Source: Neurospora intermedia (lineage: Eukaryota; Ascomycota; Sordariomycetes; Sordariales; Sordariaceae). Taken from it: a stretch of 64,000 nt of DNA. The stretch lies in NCBI GenBank assembly GCA_037102815.1, contig BTPP01000002.1, positions 496,001-560,000 of the forward strand, written 5' to 3'. The notes beneath the pieces were generated by a model. It was not told the DNA's origin and searched no databases. It worked only from the letters and a program-made list of their open reading frames with translations. This document shows, in pieces, positions 33,605 to 45,430 of the stretch. The translations under genes and the position numbers were made by a program. The stretch's first letter is position 1. The number at the start of each line of letters is the position of its first letter.

Positions 33605-36600
33605 CTACCTCGCCATATCCTCCCCTTCTCCCTCAACCTCCCCCTCCCCTTCCCTCTCCCTCTCTCGATAACCACCACCACCACCACCACCAATCGTCCC
33701 AACAGTCATGACACTAACCACACTCTCCGTCCTATCATGCCCATAGGCCATCCTCCCATTACCACTCGTCACCAACGTATCCTGTCGCCTATGATTCGAC
33801 GAAAACCTCCCCGTAGAGTTAGAGTTAGAGTTACTAACCAACCCCTCAATCCCCAACCCCACCTCTCCCACCCGTCTCAACACCCCCAACAACGCCTGCC
33901 GCAGTTCCCTCTCCCCTTGTCCCAACTCCTTCCCAAGTAACTCAATTACCACAGGGTACACCTCACTTAAATGTTTCTTGAAGTCTTCTTCGCCGAACCC
34001 TCTGCCTTCCTTCATCTCACCCTTTTCAGGGTTACTAACCCCGCCAGCAAAGCCATTCAATACCTCTACCACCACGGGCCTCCACGCCTGGATATTCCTA
34101 TTCTGACTTTCTTCCTCCAGCGAGACATATACGCGCACAATGTCCAGACATAATGGAACCAAGGCCCGTTCGACATCTGCCTTGGACGCGAGACGTTCGG
34201 GAGAGGTGTCGGCGAACATGCGGAAGAGAATAGATACGTAGACAGCGGCGCTGCCTGATTCCTGTTTGAGCAAGTTCGGCGGCTGTTTCATGAAGCCTTC
34301 GCGCCAGAGACGCATGCGCAGGTCCTTGTCGGCGTTGAAGCGCTTGGCGAACAGGTAGGAGCGCTTCAAGAGGGACATGAGCTTGAGGAGCAGCGGGGAG
34401 GGGATGTGGCTGTAGACCGAGTCGTTGGAGAAGAGCTCTTGGACGGTCTCGATCATGAGCAGTTGGAGGACGCAGCGGCTGATGATGCGGTTGAAGAAGC
34501 GGCGGCGGGCGGCGGTCACGACGGGCGGTTGTTGTTGGAGGGTGGTGGACGGCTTGAATTCTTCGAGGCCTTGGCCGCCGGGGGTGTTGGGTGGGTGCGA
34601 GGAGAGAGCGGTGGAAGCCGTGAGCCGGTTGTGGACTGAGGAGTGGGAGTCCTCTTCGGGGTTGATACCGCCGTTGGTGTGGGGCGTTTGGTGGATGGAA
34701 GAGGTTTCGGAGCCGGCGTCGTTGTCGCCGTTGATCTTGAGGGAACGAGCGTCGGCGTCGGCACCGTCGGCGGAGGGACTGAGTTGGCTGGCGTAGTCGA
34801 GGCCGTTGGACGCTGACAAGGGGGTGGAGATGGTGGCCGCTTTAAAGAGCTGATGCGCGGTGGTCTTGTCGAACAACTCGCAGAAGGTGTCGACGATCTT
34901 TTGCCAGTGTTCGTGGGTGAACTTTTCGACGTTTTGCAGGATCAAGGTCTGCAGGCAGTTGCTGCCGATGCGAGCAATGGTGTCGTTTTCTTGGAGGATG
35001 CAGAGCGCCAGCAGTTCGAGGAACCGGTCGAGCATGTACTCCAATGGGTTAAAGTAGTGCGTGAACAGAGTGATCATATTGCGCAGGGCTTGGATCATGG
35101 TGGTGGACAACCAAACCGACAACTCCTCGTGGCTAAGAGCGTTGGACATTTCGGGCTTCGATCGTAGCACCATGAAGATGGGATACAACTGCTGCCTCCA
35201 CAGGATATCCCAGAACCCAAGCGGGAATGTGGCTCCATACTTGAGCAAGGCATCAAAGAAGTAGTTGAGGGCGTTCGACCGTACTTCCAGATCCTCGCCG
35301 GTCATGAGAACGTCATGGAAGGCAAACAGAACAGGGAACCAGAAACCCTCCTCGACTGTTGTGCCCGTTTCTTGACCAGCAGGCTTGGTGGCAGCGTTGA
35401 GAGCCATCTCGGCAGAGTTTATTTCCGAGTTCTGCTTCTGCGACAGCGGACACTCGGGTGTCTTGAGCATCTTGGGAATGATGCTCTTGAGCGTCTCCAT
35501 CGCCTGCAGACTCTTCTTCTGGAACTTCATGTTCTTGGAAAACTCGGTCAAGCAAACGATCAAATCGGTAAACGCGCCCTGAGTGATGACCACGCCGAAG
35601 CGCGTCTTGTACACATGCAGAACGTGCTCATAAGCCAGGTTGACGATGCTCTCGTACTGGTCCTTCGCGGCCACGGTAAAGACACCAAACATGGTCCTCC
35701 AGCCGGAACGGATTTTGTCGCCCTTGGCCTGGATCATTTGAATCAGACATCTCAAGATCATATCCTTGACCGTGATGTTATTCGAGTTGGACATGACATG
35801 CTCGAACGGCTTGAGGAAGTCCTTCTGGAATTTGAAACCCGCCAACTCCTCAATCTCCATGAAGCGCGTGGACAGCTGGCGCAGCGAGTCGAGAGCAAAG
35901 AACACAATAGCGGCATTGACGTGGCACCCGACCCGGTTGAAGTGCTCACCCAACACATCCCAGATGTTGGTCCACTCGAACCTCACACGCGTCATGTTGT
36001 AGTACGAGATCTCGACAATCTTCTGCAGACTGTAGGTACGCGGCGAGTCGTTCGACCCGGACACCTTGATCTCATCCCAGCTGACTTCGGTCAAGGCACG
36101 GGCAAAATGGACAATGGCCTCGCCGCTGAGGTGGGCGGTGTTGGTGAAGATGCGGTCGACGCTCTTAATGACTTCGTCGGAACGGCTTTCGAGGGCAATC
36201 TCCATCGAGACGCCCTGAGGGCCGGTGTTTGATCGTGGGCGGTGTCGCTTGGCGGCCATAGACTTGCGGGAGTCCGTCGAGTCGCTTCTTGGTGGAGGAA
36301 CGAAACGGGCCTTGGAGACGTCGGGGACGGCACTCTCGTCGACACCACCGGAGATGAGCTGGAGACGATCAAGCTGGCTGATACAAAGGAGCACATCCTT
36401 CCACGACTCCTTGAGGAGGTTGCCTTCTGTCTGTCCAAGCTCAAGAATCACCTTGAGGGCCTCGACGTTCTTAGCCTGGATCTCCTGGGGGTTGTTGAGA
36501 TTGGCCGTGTTCTTGAGCGCCGAGATAAAGGCTTCTCTAGGAGTGCTGAGGTCAAAGAAGCAAGCAATCTTGGTCGCAAGCTTCATACCCTCCAGACACA

Positions 36601-39469
36601 GCTTGTTCACATCCAAGTTATGTGTCTTTTGCATCTGGCTTGACAGGGCCGAGAAGAAGGACATCCACGTCACATCAAACATGGGCGAGACATGCTTGAA
36701 CGAGGTAGCAGGGATGAACTTGATGCCGCCCATTTTTTGCGCATTCTTCCGTTGACTACGGTACAAGTCCTTGAAGAGCTGCTCCGACCGAATGGCGATT
36801 TCTTCAGACTGCTGAGCATATGCCTCCCTCTGCAGGTCACGACCGACGTTGGAAAAGGCCTGGCCCAGTCCAGCAGCCAGACCGGTTGACTGTGCTGGGA
36901 GGGTTCCCGCCGCAGCTGCCGCTTCCCGCTCACTCTTGAGGACGATCTCGTTGTTGGCAATATCGTCGTAGATGCTGATGAGGTACTCGTCTGGAAGGTT
37001 GGCGTTATCGTTGATACCGCGGTTGTTCTTGATAAAGTCCTCTTTGGTCATACGCCTGACGATCTTGCTGCTGTGGAGATCCGTGTTCAGCATGATGACA
37101 GAGTACGCCAGCACGTAAGGGGTATCAGCATTGGCAAAGGCCTTTGGGTTACCCAGCATGTATCGGTTGGCGAACTTGAGCATGAAACGATCGATCTTTT
37201 GGGCCTCACCGGGCAGACGGAAAGCCTGGAGGAACTGGCGCAAGGCATCCACGAAGCGCTTCTTGGTGAAGTCCATGGTGTCGACGAAAGCGTGCATGAT
37301 GTCAATGTTCTTTTGATCACCCTCACCGAGGTACTCGCCGATCTGGGCCTTGTCCAGCCTCTCCTCGCTGATCAAGAACTTGGCAATGGCATCGGGCGTA
37401 TCTTCGGGGATGAAGCCCTCCTTCAACAACAACTTGATGCCGTTCTTGGGCTTGTAGTTGAACACGCGGATAGCATTTCCGAGAGCCGTCTTCCTCTGCT
37501 TTTCCTTTTCCAGCTGGTCGGGGTCATCGTCAAGCAGCGGTGTTGATGGCATGGTCGGGGTGTCTAAACGGGATAGGGACTCGCCCATAATCGAAGGGTC
37601 CATGGACTCCCGGATCTCATCACTTGACGGCCGTCTTTCGGAAATGCCCGTTCCCGTGGTGATGACCTCTGGGCGCCCTGGATGGGACCAGTTGAGAAGC
37701 GACCTAAGCGACTCAACAAGGGAATCCAGAGCTTGCCTCTTTAGAACATAGTCCTTGGGGATATCGCCATCGGTGTCGGTAGTTTGGGCAATCAGGGCAA
37801 CGGTGAGTGGTGGCGGCAAAACGTTGCGCATCTGCCACTCGCTGGCTGACCCATACTTGGAATGGTTCTCCTCGTACTGCTGTTCTTGTAGCGCCGTAAC
37901 GGTCGTAGACGACGTCGCAAACTTGGACAAGTCCTCGACGATGCGCTGGAAAATATTGTCGACATTTCTGTCGCAGTCGTAATTAAGGTAGAACTCGACC
38001 AATGCCCGGGGATCCTCACATAGCCTTTTGAGGATACTGACAAAGGCGAGCTTCTGGGACAGGGGGGCAGTTCTCCGCGCCAAAAGGGCTAGGTAGATTT
38101 CGTTTAAGAAGACCTCAATCTCTTTCTGTAGACATATTAGCATCTCTCAACCCTGCCGGCACCAAAGCACAGCACAACAAACCTTGAATGGAGCCCTCAT
38201 GTACTTGAGCATTAACCAAAAGATCTCACAGCAAATATTAAATACTCTATCGACCGAGCTAGCCCCGTTCCGTGTGATACTCAAACACAGATAGTACTTT
38301 GTGGCCTGCAAAAAGCTGGTGGGCTCGTTGTTCTTGGTATTGGTGATGGTACAGTAGGGCGAAGTGAAAACAGAAATGTTGTTGTTGAGAAGGGTATGGA
38401 TGAGGTGGAGGGAGATGAGCTTGGACCGCATGGGCTGGCCGCGGAGGTCGTAGAGCTGGTCGGGCGGCAGGATCTTGGTCGAGAGGTTGCAGAAGGAGCG
38501 GAAGACGAGGTAGGCGTCGCGGATGTACACTTCGTCCTCGGCGTCTAACGACTCGGGGCTGTCCTCCTGGGCGCTCTCGGGCACGCTCTGTTCCGACACG
38601 GACCTCGCAGGCTTCCTGTTGGGTTTTAGCTGGGTGACCATGGTAGGGCCATCTCCGAGATTGGAGTCGTCGAAGCTCTTGCGGTGCTCGAGGTCCTTGA
38701 GGGTGAGCTTGGGGCCGTCGCCGTTGCCATCCCCATCTTGTAATTGCGATTCTGACGCATCTTCGGGGGCGTTCTCGTCATCGTCCCCGTTGACCTCCTC
38801 TTGTGTGGAATTTTGACCGTCGGATGAGCCGTTGACGTTGAAGCTGCTCTGGCTCCGCTTCAGCTTGCTCAGGTTGGCGCGGGCCTCTCTCATGTGCAGC
38901 CTGGCGTTGACTCTCTCGAACACGGTTCCGACCATTTGTGTGAGGGTCCCCTGGGCGACCTGCTGGTTGGCCGTACTCCTGGAAAGGAGGAAGATGTTGT
39001 AGACCTGGCGCACAGCCTTGAGCAGGCCGGCGCCGTGGACGACAATCTTGTCATTGAGGACGGCGGCCAAGAGGGACTTGACAATCTGTAGCTGGATCTC
39101 GACCAGGGTGGCCTCGCCCTGGAAGCAGTCGCAGATGGTGTCGATGGCGCGTTCGATTAGGGGCAGGTATTGCTGCTGTTGTGGTTGGCCATCCTCGCTC
39201 GCCGCGGCGGACCGGCCGGAAGGGACGGAGAAGTAGGTGGAGGAGATGAGCTTGCCGATGCAGTCGAGGGCGGTGGTGGTGAGGGGGGTGGTGCCGGACT
39301 TGGTGGCTAGTCGGAGGGGGGCGAAGATGACCTCGGGGTCGGGGAGCTGCTGGTCGTTTGTCTTGATGGCTTCCTGGGCCTTTTGCGCCAATTCGGCCAG
39401 CTCCTTATTCTTGCCGGCATTGGCGGCAATGACGTCTAAGGAGGACGTCACGAACTTGAGGGAACTCAT
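33605..39469 (-). CDS. sec7: Sec7 ARF guanine-nucleotide exchange factor (BIG family)
   Basis: Minus-strand exons 39469-38183 and 38125-33605 (57-base intron) give 1935 residues, normal for fungal Sec7. The N-terminal dimerisation region begins MSSLKFVTSSLDVIAANAGK. The HUS box carries EFYLNYDCD near residues 473-481. The Sec7 domain spans about 635-833, with FRLPGEAQKIDRF holding the catalytic glutamic finger (about residue 736) and YVLAYSVIMLNTDLHS just after. Downstream are the HDS repeats (for example ISYYNMTRVRFEWTNIWDVLGEHF). The C-terminus has polyglycine and a Glu/Gly/Arg tail that looks variable. Sec7 loads GTP on Arf1 at the trans-Golgi to drive vesicle budding. The start has no upstream in-frame alternative nearby. 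Divergent from mrp-3. Confidence 0.96.
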
Positions 39470-42132
39470 GGTTGGAGGTGGTGGCCGAGGGCGGGACAGA
39501 TGGCCATTCGTCGTCGTGGTGCTTCAGCGCATCTGACGGGGAGGTTGTTGTTGACTTGATGTCGAGGACGGGATGTCGAGGACGGAGAGAGTATAAGCGA
39601 CGAAGGGAGGGGCTTCTTCCTCTTGAGTCGTGTACGTAGCGTGTTATGTCGGTCGAAACGGAATGGGAGCTGAATAATAAGGTAAGCTTCCTTTGTTCGT
39701 CTATTTCCAATATATCCGTTACCCCAGCTGCTTGGTATTAGGTGTAGGTGTAGGTGTAGGTGTCGCGTATTGTGGCTAACAACAGCTCTTGGTATTTCGT
39801 CAGGGTGCAGCAATGCCTGGCTTCTTGATTCGATTCGATGTTGTCGAGTCGGGGTTCTGTTCGTCTTCTGGAACAATCAAAGATAATCTGGGGCTTGTAT
39901 AAAGATCGCCAGTTTCAGACTTGCTCGGTAGAGACGACAATGGATGCTGCCCTGGTCCCCCCTCGTACACTATGGTACTACTGTCTTTTGCGAATCTGGA
40001 CTTTTTACTTTTGAAAATGGACGGGATGAAGCTCGAGTCCGTGCCTAGGCTGGAGGTGCGTGTCCTGGGCGGGCTGAGTAAGGTATGTAACCTAGATCCC
40101 GTCCGAGTCGGCGGGCGAGCGGTTGCTACGGTCGTCAGGTCCCTTCCTCCCCTCTGAATCTCATTCCCCAGTGTTGTCGTTATGTTTTGGCCAATCACGA
40201 TGCAACATGGAGGCTCTAACATGGCGACAACTCAGCGGCGCGCGGCCTGTGACTGCTGACTTGCCGAAACAGTGGAAGTTGACAGCAAGCCTTCAATTAA
40301 AGAGTGGGTCCGTCAAGACCCTGATGGCTGAGTGTTGCGAGCACGGACCATTCCCGACCCTTCCACATCCTCTTCCATTTGGTACGTACCTCAGCCTCTT
40401 TATGTATCTCCGTATCAATCCATCTGCTAGCCGCTTTGCCTGCCGGAACTGCCGCCGGGAATACTCTCTTGACGCATGGGTCAGTAATTGGTCTGTTCGT
40501 CAAGTAGTAGCCCGCCGGCGTCAGCTCTTGAAGAATCCGATGATAGCCATTCAATCCCGTCTTCCATTGCAGATATGGAATCCCGTCTCTCTTTGTGTGT
40601 CAATTGTCTTTGGACATGTTGGAGACCGGTGATCCATGACATCGATATTTCACATCCATCGGAGGGGAGCCAAACTGTGACCTGTGTTACAACTATAGGC
40701 TTGGAGTCTTGATGGCATGAATATTTCTTGGGAAATTTAATCATTAACCAAGTCGTGTCGCGTCTCTTCCTTTTCAGCTTCGAAAACATGTTCTGAGGGT
40801 AACTTGGAGACGAAGCTCTAAAGAGGTTGGGAACATGATGACCAGAGACCGTTGTTAGCTGCTCCTGATTGCTTGTACATATGAAAACTGAAATGTCATC
40901 ACCAGTCCAATTTTGTCATTGTTGCCATTCTGCAGCATCTCTTGTGAATTGGATCCCCTTGAAGTCCTCTTGGAGTTGACGGTTTCCATCGCAATCAAAT
41001 CCTCCGATCGGCCCGCAGAACGTAATCCGTACCTTAGCGCGAACCGTTATGGATCCGTGCAGCTGCCAGTCCGATGTCACTCACTGTCAGCCCTTCATCT
41101 CTCTTGAGGTTGTTCATCGGAGAATTGTTAGAGTCCGCATCTCGCGGTGGTTTATCAACTTGAGGGATTCCGGTCTGCCTAATCATACATGTAAATATTC
41201 AAGTACAATACAGTATCACCGCTCCAAAGCTCAGTTGGTCAATTCCAGTTTGTGAATGCAACCCCTCTTATCAAGTAATCAATCATCCATCTACCCCCTT
41301 TCGGCTTAGCGTCATTTACACCCCGTTGCGCGACCGGGGGATTCTCAAAGCTTGGCCTCCTGTCTTTGGGCACCGGGCAGCTGCTAGGCCGTGCTAGCCC
41401 TGAAATAGCCTGGCCTTGGCTCGGCGGGGGCTCTGCTTACGCTGGAACTGCTGGGGGGAGCTTCCCCCAACTGTTGGGATAAATCGCAGGGGGCAGAGAG
41501 CAAGGAGCTGAGGGGACAGACAAGGCGGGCAGTGAGTGGTGAATGGTCAGTGGTCAGTGGTGAGCGAGTGTGGTTGGTGACGGGAAGTGAGAAGTGTGTG
41601 ATGCCACCGCCGCAGTGGAGAGAGGGAAAAAAAAAAAAAAAAAAAGTTCACGAGTGTCGCCGATTGAAGTCCGGCTCCGTCCTGTCCCGCCGCTGCCCGC
41701 TGTCATCTTTCTGTTGTGCTCTCCACGACGAATCCGTCATTCAGGTCGAATCTCATCTCGCGCAGTCTTCCATCTTTCCAACCTGCATTCTTCCCGTTCT
41801 TTTTCCACTCTTTTTCCGCAACAGCCTGACTCGCGCAGTCGACGACTTACACCTCCAGGCTTGGCCTTACTGCGAATCCGTGTCCATCCATCAGACATCC
41901 CGGCCTCCGCACAAGCCAGCTTCTCCAACCCGCGTCCCTCTGCCCCCCTCCCCCCGGTCGGCCTTTCCCCTCTCCAAGGTCCTGCCGCCGCTGCCACTGC
42001 TGCTGAGTGCTGCTCCTCCAGCTTGGTTTGGAATCCCCACATAAACATTCCATACTAGCAAATTGAACACAACCTCCTCTCTCAAAAAAAACACCACCAC
42101 AACCACCCAACCCTCACATCACACCTCTCACC
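39470..42132. promoter_or_regulatory. 2.7 kb divergent intergenic sec7 / mrp-3
   Basis: Unusually long for this gene-dense island. GTAGGT repeats occur at 39740-39762 and an A17-18 run near 41627-41645. A CCAAT box is seen at 40190-40194. The final 450 bases before mrp-3 are strongly C/T-rich with a TCACCATG start context. A patch at 40.2-40.7 kb shows fragmentary protein-like frames (FACRNCRREYSLDAW; later SLCVNCLWTCW in another frame) but no workable gene model. Confidence 0.4.
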
Positions 42133-43813
42133 ATGATCGTCCCCGTCCTCTCAAGGCAGGCTCTCCGCCATGCCAGCGTCGCCCGTGTCGCCCTTCCCAG
42201 CCTCACAAGATGGTACGCCTCGTACCCCCCTCACACCGTCGTCAAGATGCCCGCCCTCTCGCCCACCATGACCTCGGGCGGTATTGGCGCATGGCAGAAG
42301 AAGCCCGGTGACAAGATCGAGCCCGGTGAGGTGCTCGTCGAGATCGAGACCGACAAGGCCCAGATGGACTTTGAGTTCCAGGAGGAGGGTGTCCTCGCCA
42401 AGATCCTCAAGGACTCGGGCGAGAAGGACGTCGCCGTTGGCAACGTAAGTACCTACCTACACTACCTTTCGAGCCGCGAGTCATCATACCTGCCAAACAC
42501 TCCAGCCCTACCTACTCCAACTCCATGACTCCATGCACATCTCCTCCCACCCCGACCCTCTTCCCCACTCGACCCTGAATCCACTCTTCTTCCCTTTATG
42601 CCTCGTGCGCGCCTCGTGCCATGTGTCTCGTCTATCGGGCGATATGTCATGGTGCCATTGAGCGTCTACACGCCCCTGCGTCGCCTTAGCTTGTGCGCGC
42701 TTAATGTAGATAGACGACCCATGCTGACCATGCCTCTTGCTCCTTCTCTAGCCCATTGCCATTCTCGTCGAGGAGGGCACCGACGTCAACGCCTTCAAGG
42801 ACTTCACTCTCAAGGATGCCGGCGGCGAGACCTCCCCCGCTGTCCCCAAGGATGAGCCCAAGAACGAGAGCACCGCCAGCGCCCCGACCCCCGCTCCTAC
42901 TCCCGCTCCCGAGCCCGAGAACACTAGCTTCACCGGCCGCTTCCAGACTGCCCTCGAGCGCGAGCCCAACGCCCTCCCTGCTGCCAAGAGACTTGCTCGC
43001 GAGAAGGGTATCGACCTGCGCAACGTCAAGGGCTCCGGTCCTGGTGGCAAGATCACCGAGGAGGATGTCAAGAAGGCTCTTGCTAGCGCTCCCGCTGCTG
43101 GTGCCGCCGCTGCCTACACTGATGTCCCCATCTCTGGCATGCGCAAGACCATTGCCGCCCGCTTGAAGGAGTCCGTCACGGAGAACCCCCACTTCTTCGT
43201 TTCCACCAACCTCTCCGTCAGCAAGCTCCTCAAGCTCCGCCAGGCGCTCAACAGCTCTGCCGATGGCCGCTACAAGCTTTCCGTCAACGACTTCCTTATC
43301 AAGGCCATGGGTGTTGCTTCCAAGCGCGTCCCTACCGTCAACAGCTCGTGGCGCGACGGTGTCATCCGCCAGTTCGAGACCGTCGACGTTTCCGTTGCCG
43401 TCGCCACCCCCAACGGCCTCATCACCCCCATCGTCAAGGGTGTCGAGGGCAAGGGTCTCGAGAGCATCTCGGCCGCCGTCAAGGAGCTCGCCAAGAAGGC
43501 CCGCGACGGCAAGCTCAAGCCCGAGGAGTACCAGGGTGGCAGCATCTCCATCTCCAACATGGGCATGAACCCCGCCGTCCAGAGCTTCACTGCCATCATC
43601 AACCCTCCCCAGGCCGCTATCCTTGCCGTTGGCGCCACCCAGAAGGTTGCCGTCCCTGTTGAGAACGAGGATGGTACCACCGGTGTCGCTTGGGATGAGC
43701 AGATCATCGTCACTGCCAGCTTCGACCACAAGGTTGTCGATGGTGCTGTCGGTGCCGAGTGGATCCGCGAGTTGAAGAAGGTGATTGAGAACCCTCTCGA
43801 GCTCCTCCTTTAA
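42133..43813 (+). CDS. mrp-3: dihydrolipoamide acetyltransferase, E2 of the pyruvate dehydrogenase complex
   Basis: Exons 42133-42444 and 42752-43813 (307-base intron) give 457 residues. Residues 1-28 are an Arg/Ala-rich mitochondrial presequence. The lipoyl domain (about 33-110) carries the lipoylation site in IETDKAQMD (Lys75). A Pro/Ala/Glu linker follows, then the peripheral subunit-binding domain at about 175-212 ([16 protein letters not shown]) and the catalytic domain from about 225. The catalytic motif DHKVVDG places the catalytic His at about residue 430 and Asp at about 434. It transfers acetyl groups from E1 to CoA inside mitochondria. In N. crassa this protein is known as MRP3 because it was first isolated with mitochondrial ribosomes. 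Codon use is strongly C-ending, consistent with high expression. Confidence 0.97.
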
Positions 43814-45010
43814 GCGCGAATAGCACTCTGTTTTGGATGACGTTCAGTGGAGTTACACGGATCGAGCGACTGCAAACTAGATAGCAGTCACTTGGCCCCA
43901 AGTTCACGGCAGGCCGGCGCATGAGATTTTATAGAAATGGGCAGGCATTGGAAGGATGGAAGGATGGATGGCAGGAAGAGAGGTGAAGGAATGACATGTC
44001 AGTCAGTTGGTTGACAAAAAAGCGAGCTGAGGCTACAAAAGCTTTTGGGAGGTTCCATTCAGTGTCATGTTTGTGTTCTCTCTCAACCACCATATGTATA
44101 ATGATTCGATCCCACTTTTTATAAGCAAAAACTTGAGCATGAGGTGTGCGGGAAATACAGGAAATCTTTGTTCTCTTTTCGTTTGTTAGAGTTGAGTTCA
44201 TCTTTTAGGCATCCTTTAGGCAACTTGAGGACTTTTGGATACGGGATTTGGGATTGGCACCCCAATCTGTTTGTCCATGTAGTCATATATCTGGCTGGAG
44301 TCGCAATGTTTTGGCAGACTTGCTGCTCGGCTGAGGATACAAACTTTGGATATGAGCATTCGGACAGATTCTGCTTTGGCAAAGCGAGGAACGGCCCTGA
44401 CTAGGGGGTACTGCATCATAAGTGTGATGCCAGGATCATGGGCGGCGGCCGCTGGCGTTGATTAACAACGAGGTGTCAGACTGTCAACTTCCAAACCGAG
44501 GCAGGCACCAGTTGACTTTCTGCTGATGGCCAATGAAATGGTCGGATGAGATTGTCTTTGGTTCATTCCTTCCTCCTTGAGAACATCCTGGGTTGTTACC
44601 AAGGTCCGTCGGGTAACAAGTGGAAGAGCTCCTGCCCACTTGGAGCATGACTGCTGACTGCGTGAAGGCAGGCACTACCGAGATCTCAAGCACCCATCGA
44701 CCTGCCCAATTCAGGAATTTTCGCTGTGTGGTGCTTCAACTGTTGCCGTCCTTTCTTTTTCTTTCCTTTTTCCCATTTTTCTTCCCACTCAGCCTTCAGT
44801 GTGTGCTATCTGCCTTCTTCATTCCATCTCATCACGGATGGTCTGCTGCCCTGCTACTGATTTTTTTTAATTATACCTGACACCTGCTTCCCTGCTTCCT
44901 TTCGGTCGTTTCTCATTTGAGATTCTTCCACCTTCGCCGTCTCTCCTTCCTATCTTTCCTATCGTCTCTCTACTCCTGCATTGCTCGCTTCCGCTTTCTC
45001 CGTTGTTGCC

Positions 45011-45430
45011 ATGAGTCGTACCTCTATCGACGGGATGTACTCTGATAATACTTCATGGGACTTGCGCCTTTCATCGCAGCACATAGATTAGCATTGAGAA
45101 AGGATAGCGGAGGCTTGACGGCGTTCCTGTCCATTCGTCTTCTCCTACACAGCCTCATGCTTCTCGAATTTCTCATGATGTGCCCGATAACGACCATCAG
45201 CAGACTAGGGATGAGGACCGGGGGTTGGCATCAAATGTGAACAGCACGAAATACAATGACCACAGTGCTTTGTTACCTTTGGTAGACCTTTTCCTTATGC
45301 CGGGGAATTGCCACCAGCATTGGGACAGCCAGCTCAGACGTATCAGCAACCGTTACCTTCCGGAAACTCGGCTCAAACGTATCAATAGTCGCTCACTGTC
45401 ACCAAACAGTACATCTAGCCTTGTAACTAT
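45011..45430 (+). pseudogene. possible decayed gene start
   Basis: A CT-rich leader precedes ATG 45011 (MSRTSIDGMYSDNTSWDLRL), which meets TAG after 26 codons. Further on, other frames read HDVPDNDHQQTRDEDRGL and PPALGQPAQTYQQPLP, both of protein-like composition, without splice sites that join them. Either a decayed gene or coincidence; no family recognised. Confidence 0.25.

Noticed and set aside
42701-43729. 342-codon minus-strand frame over mrp-3
   Set aside because: Antisense of a strongly C-ending codon gene, which generates long open complementary frames; it has no independent features.
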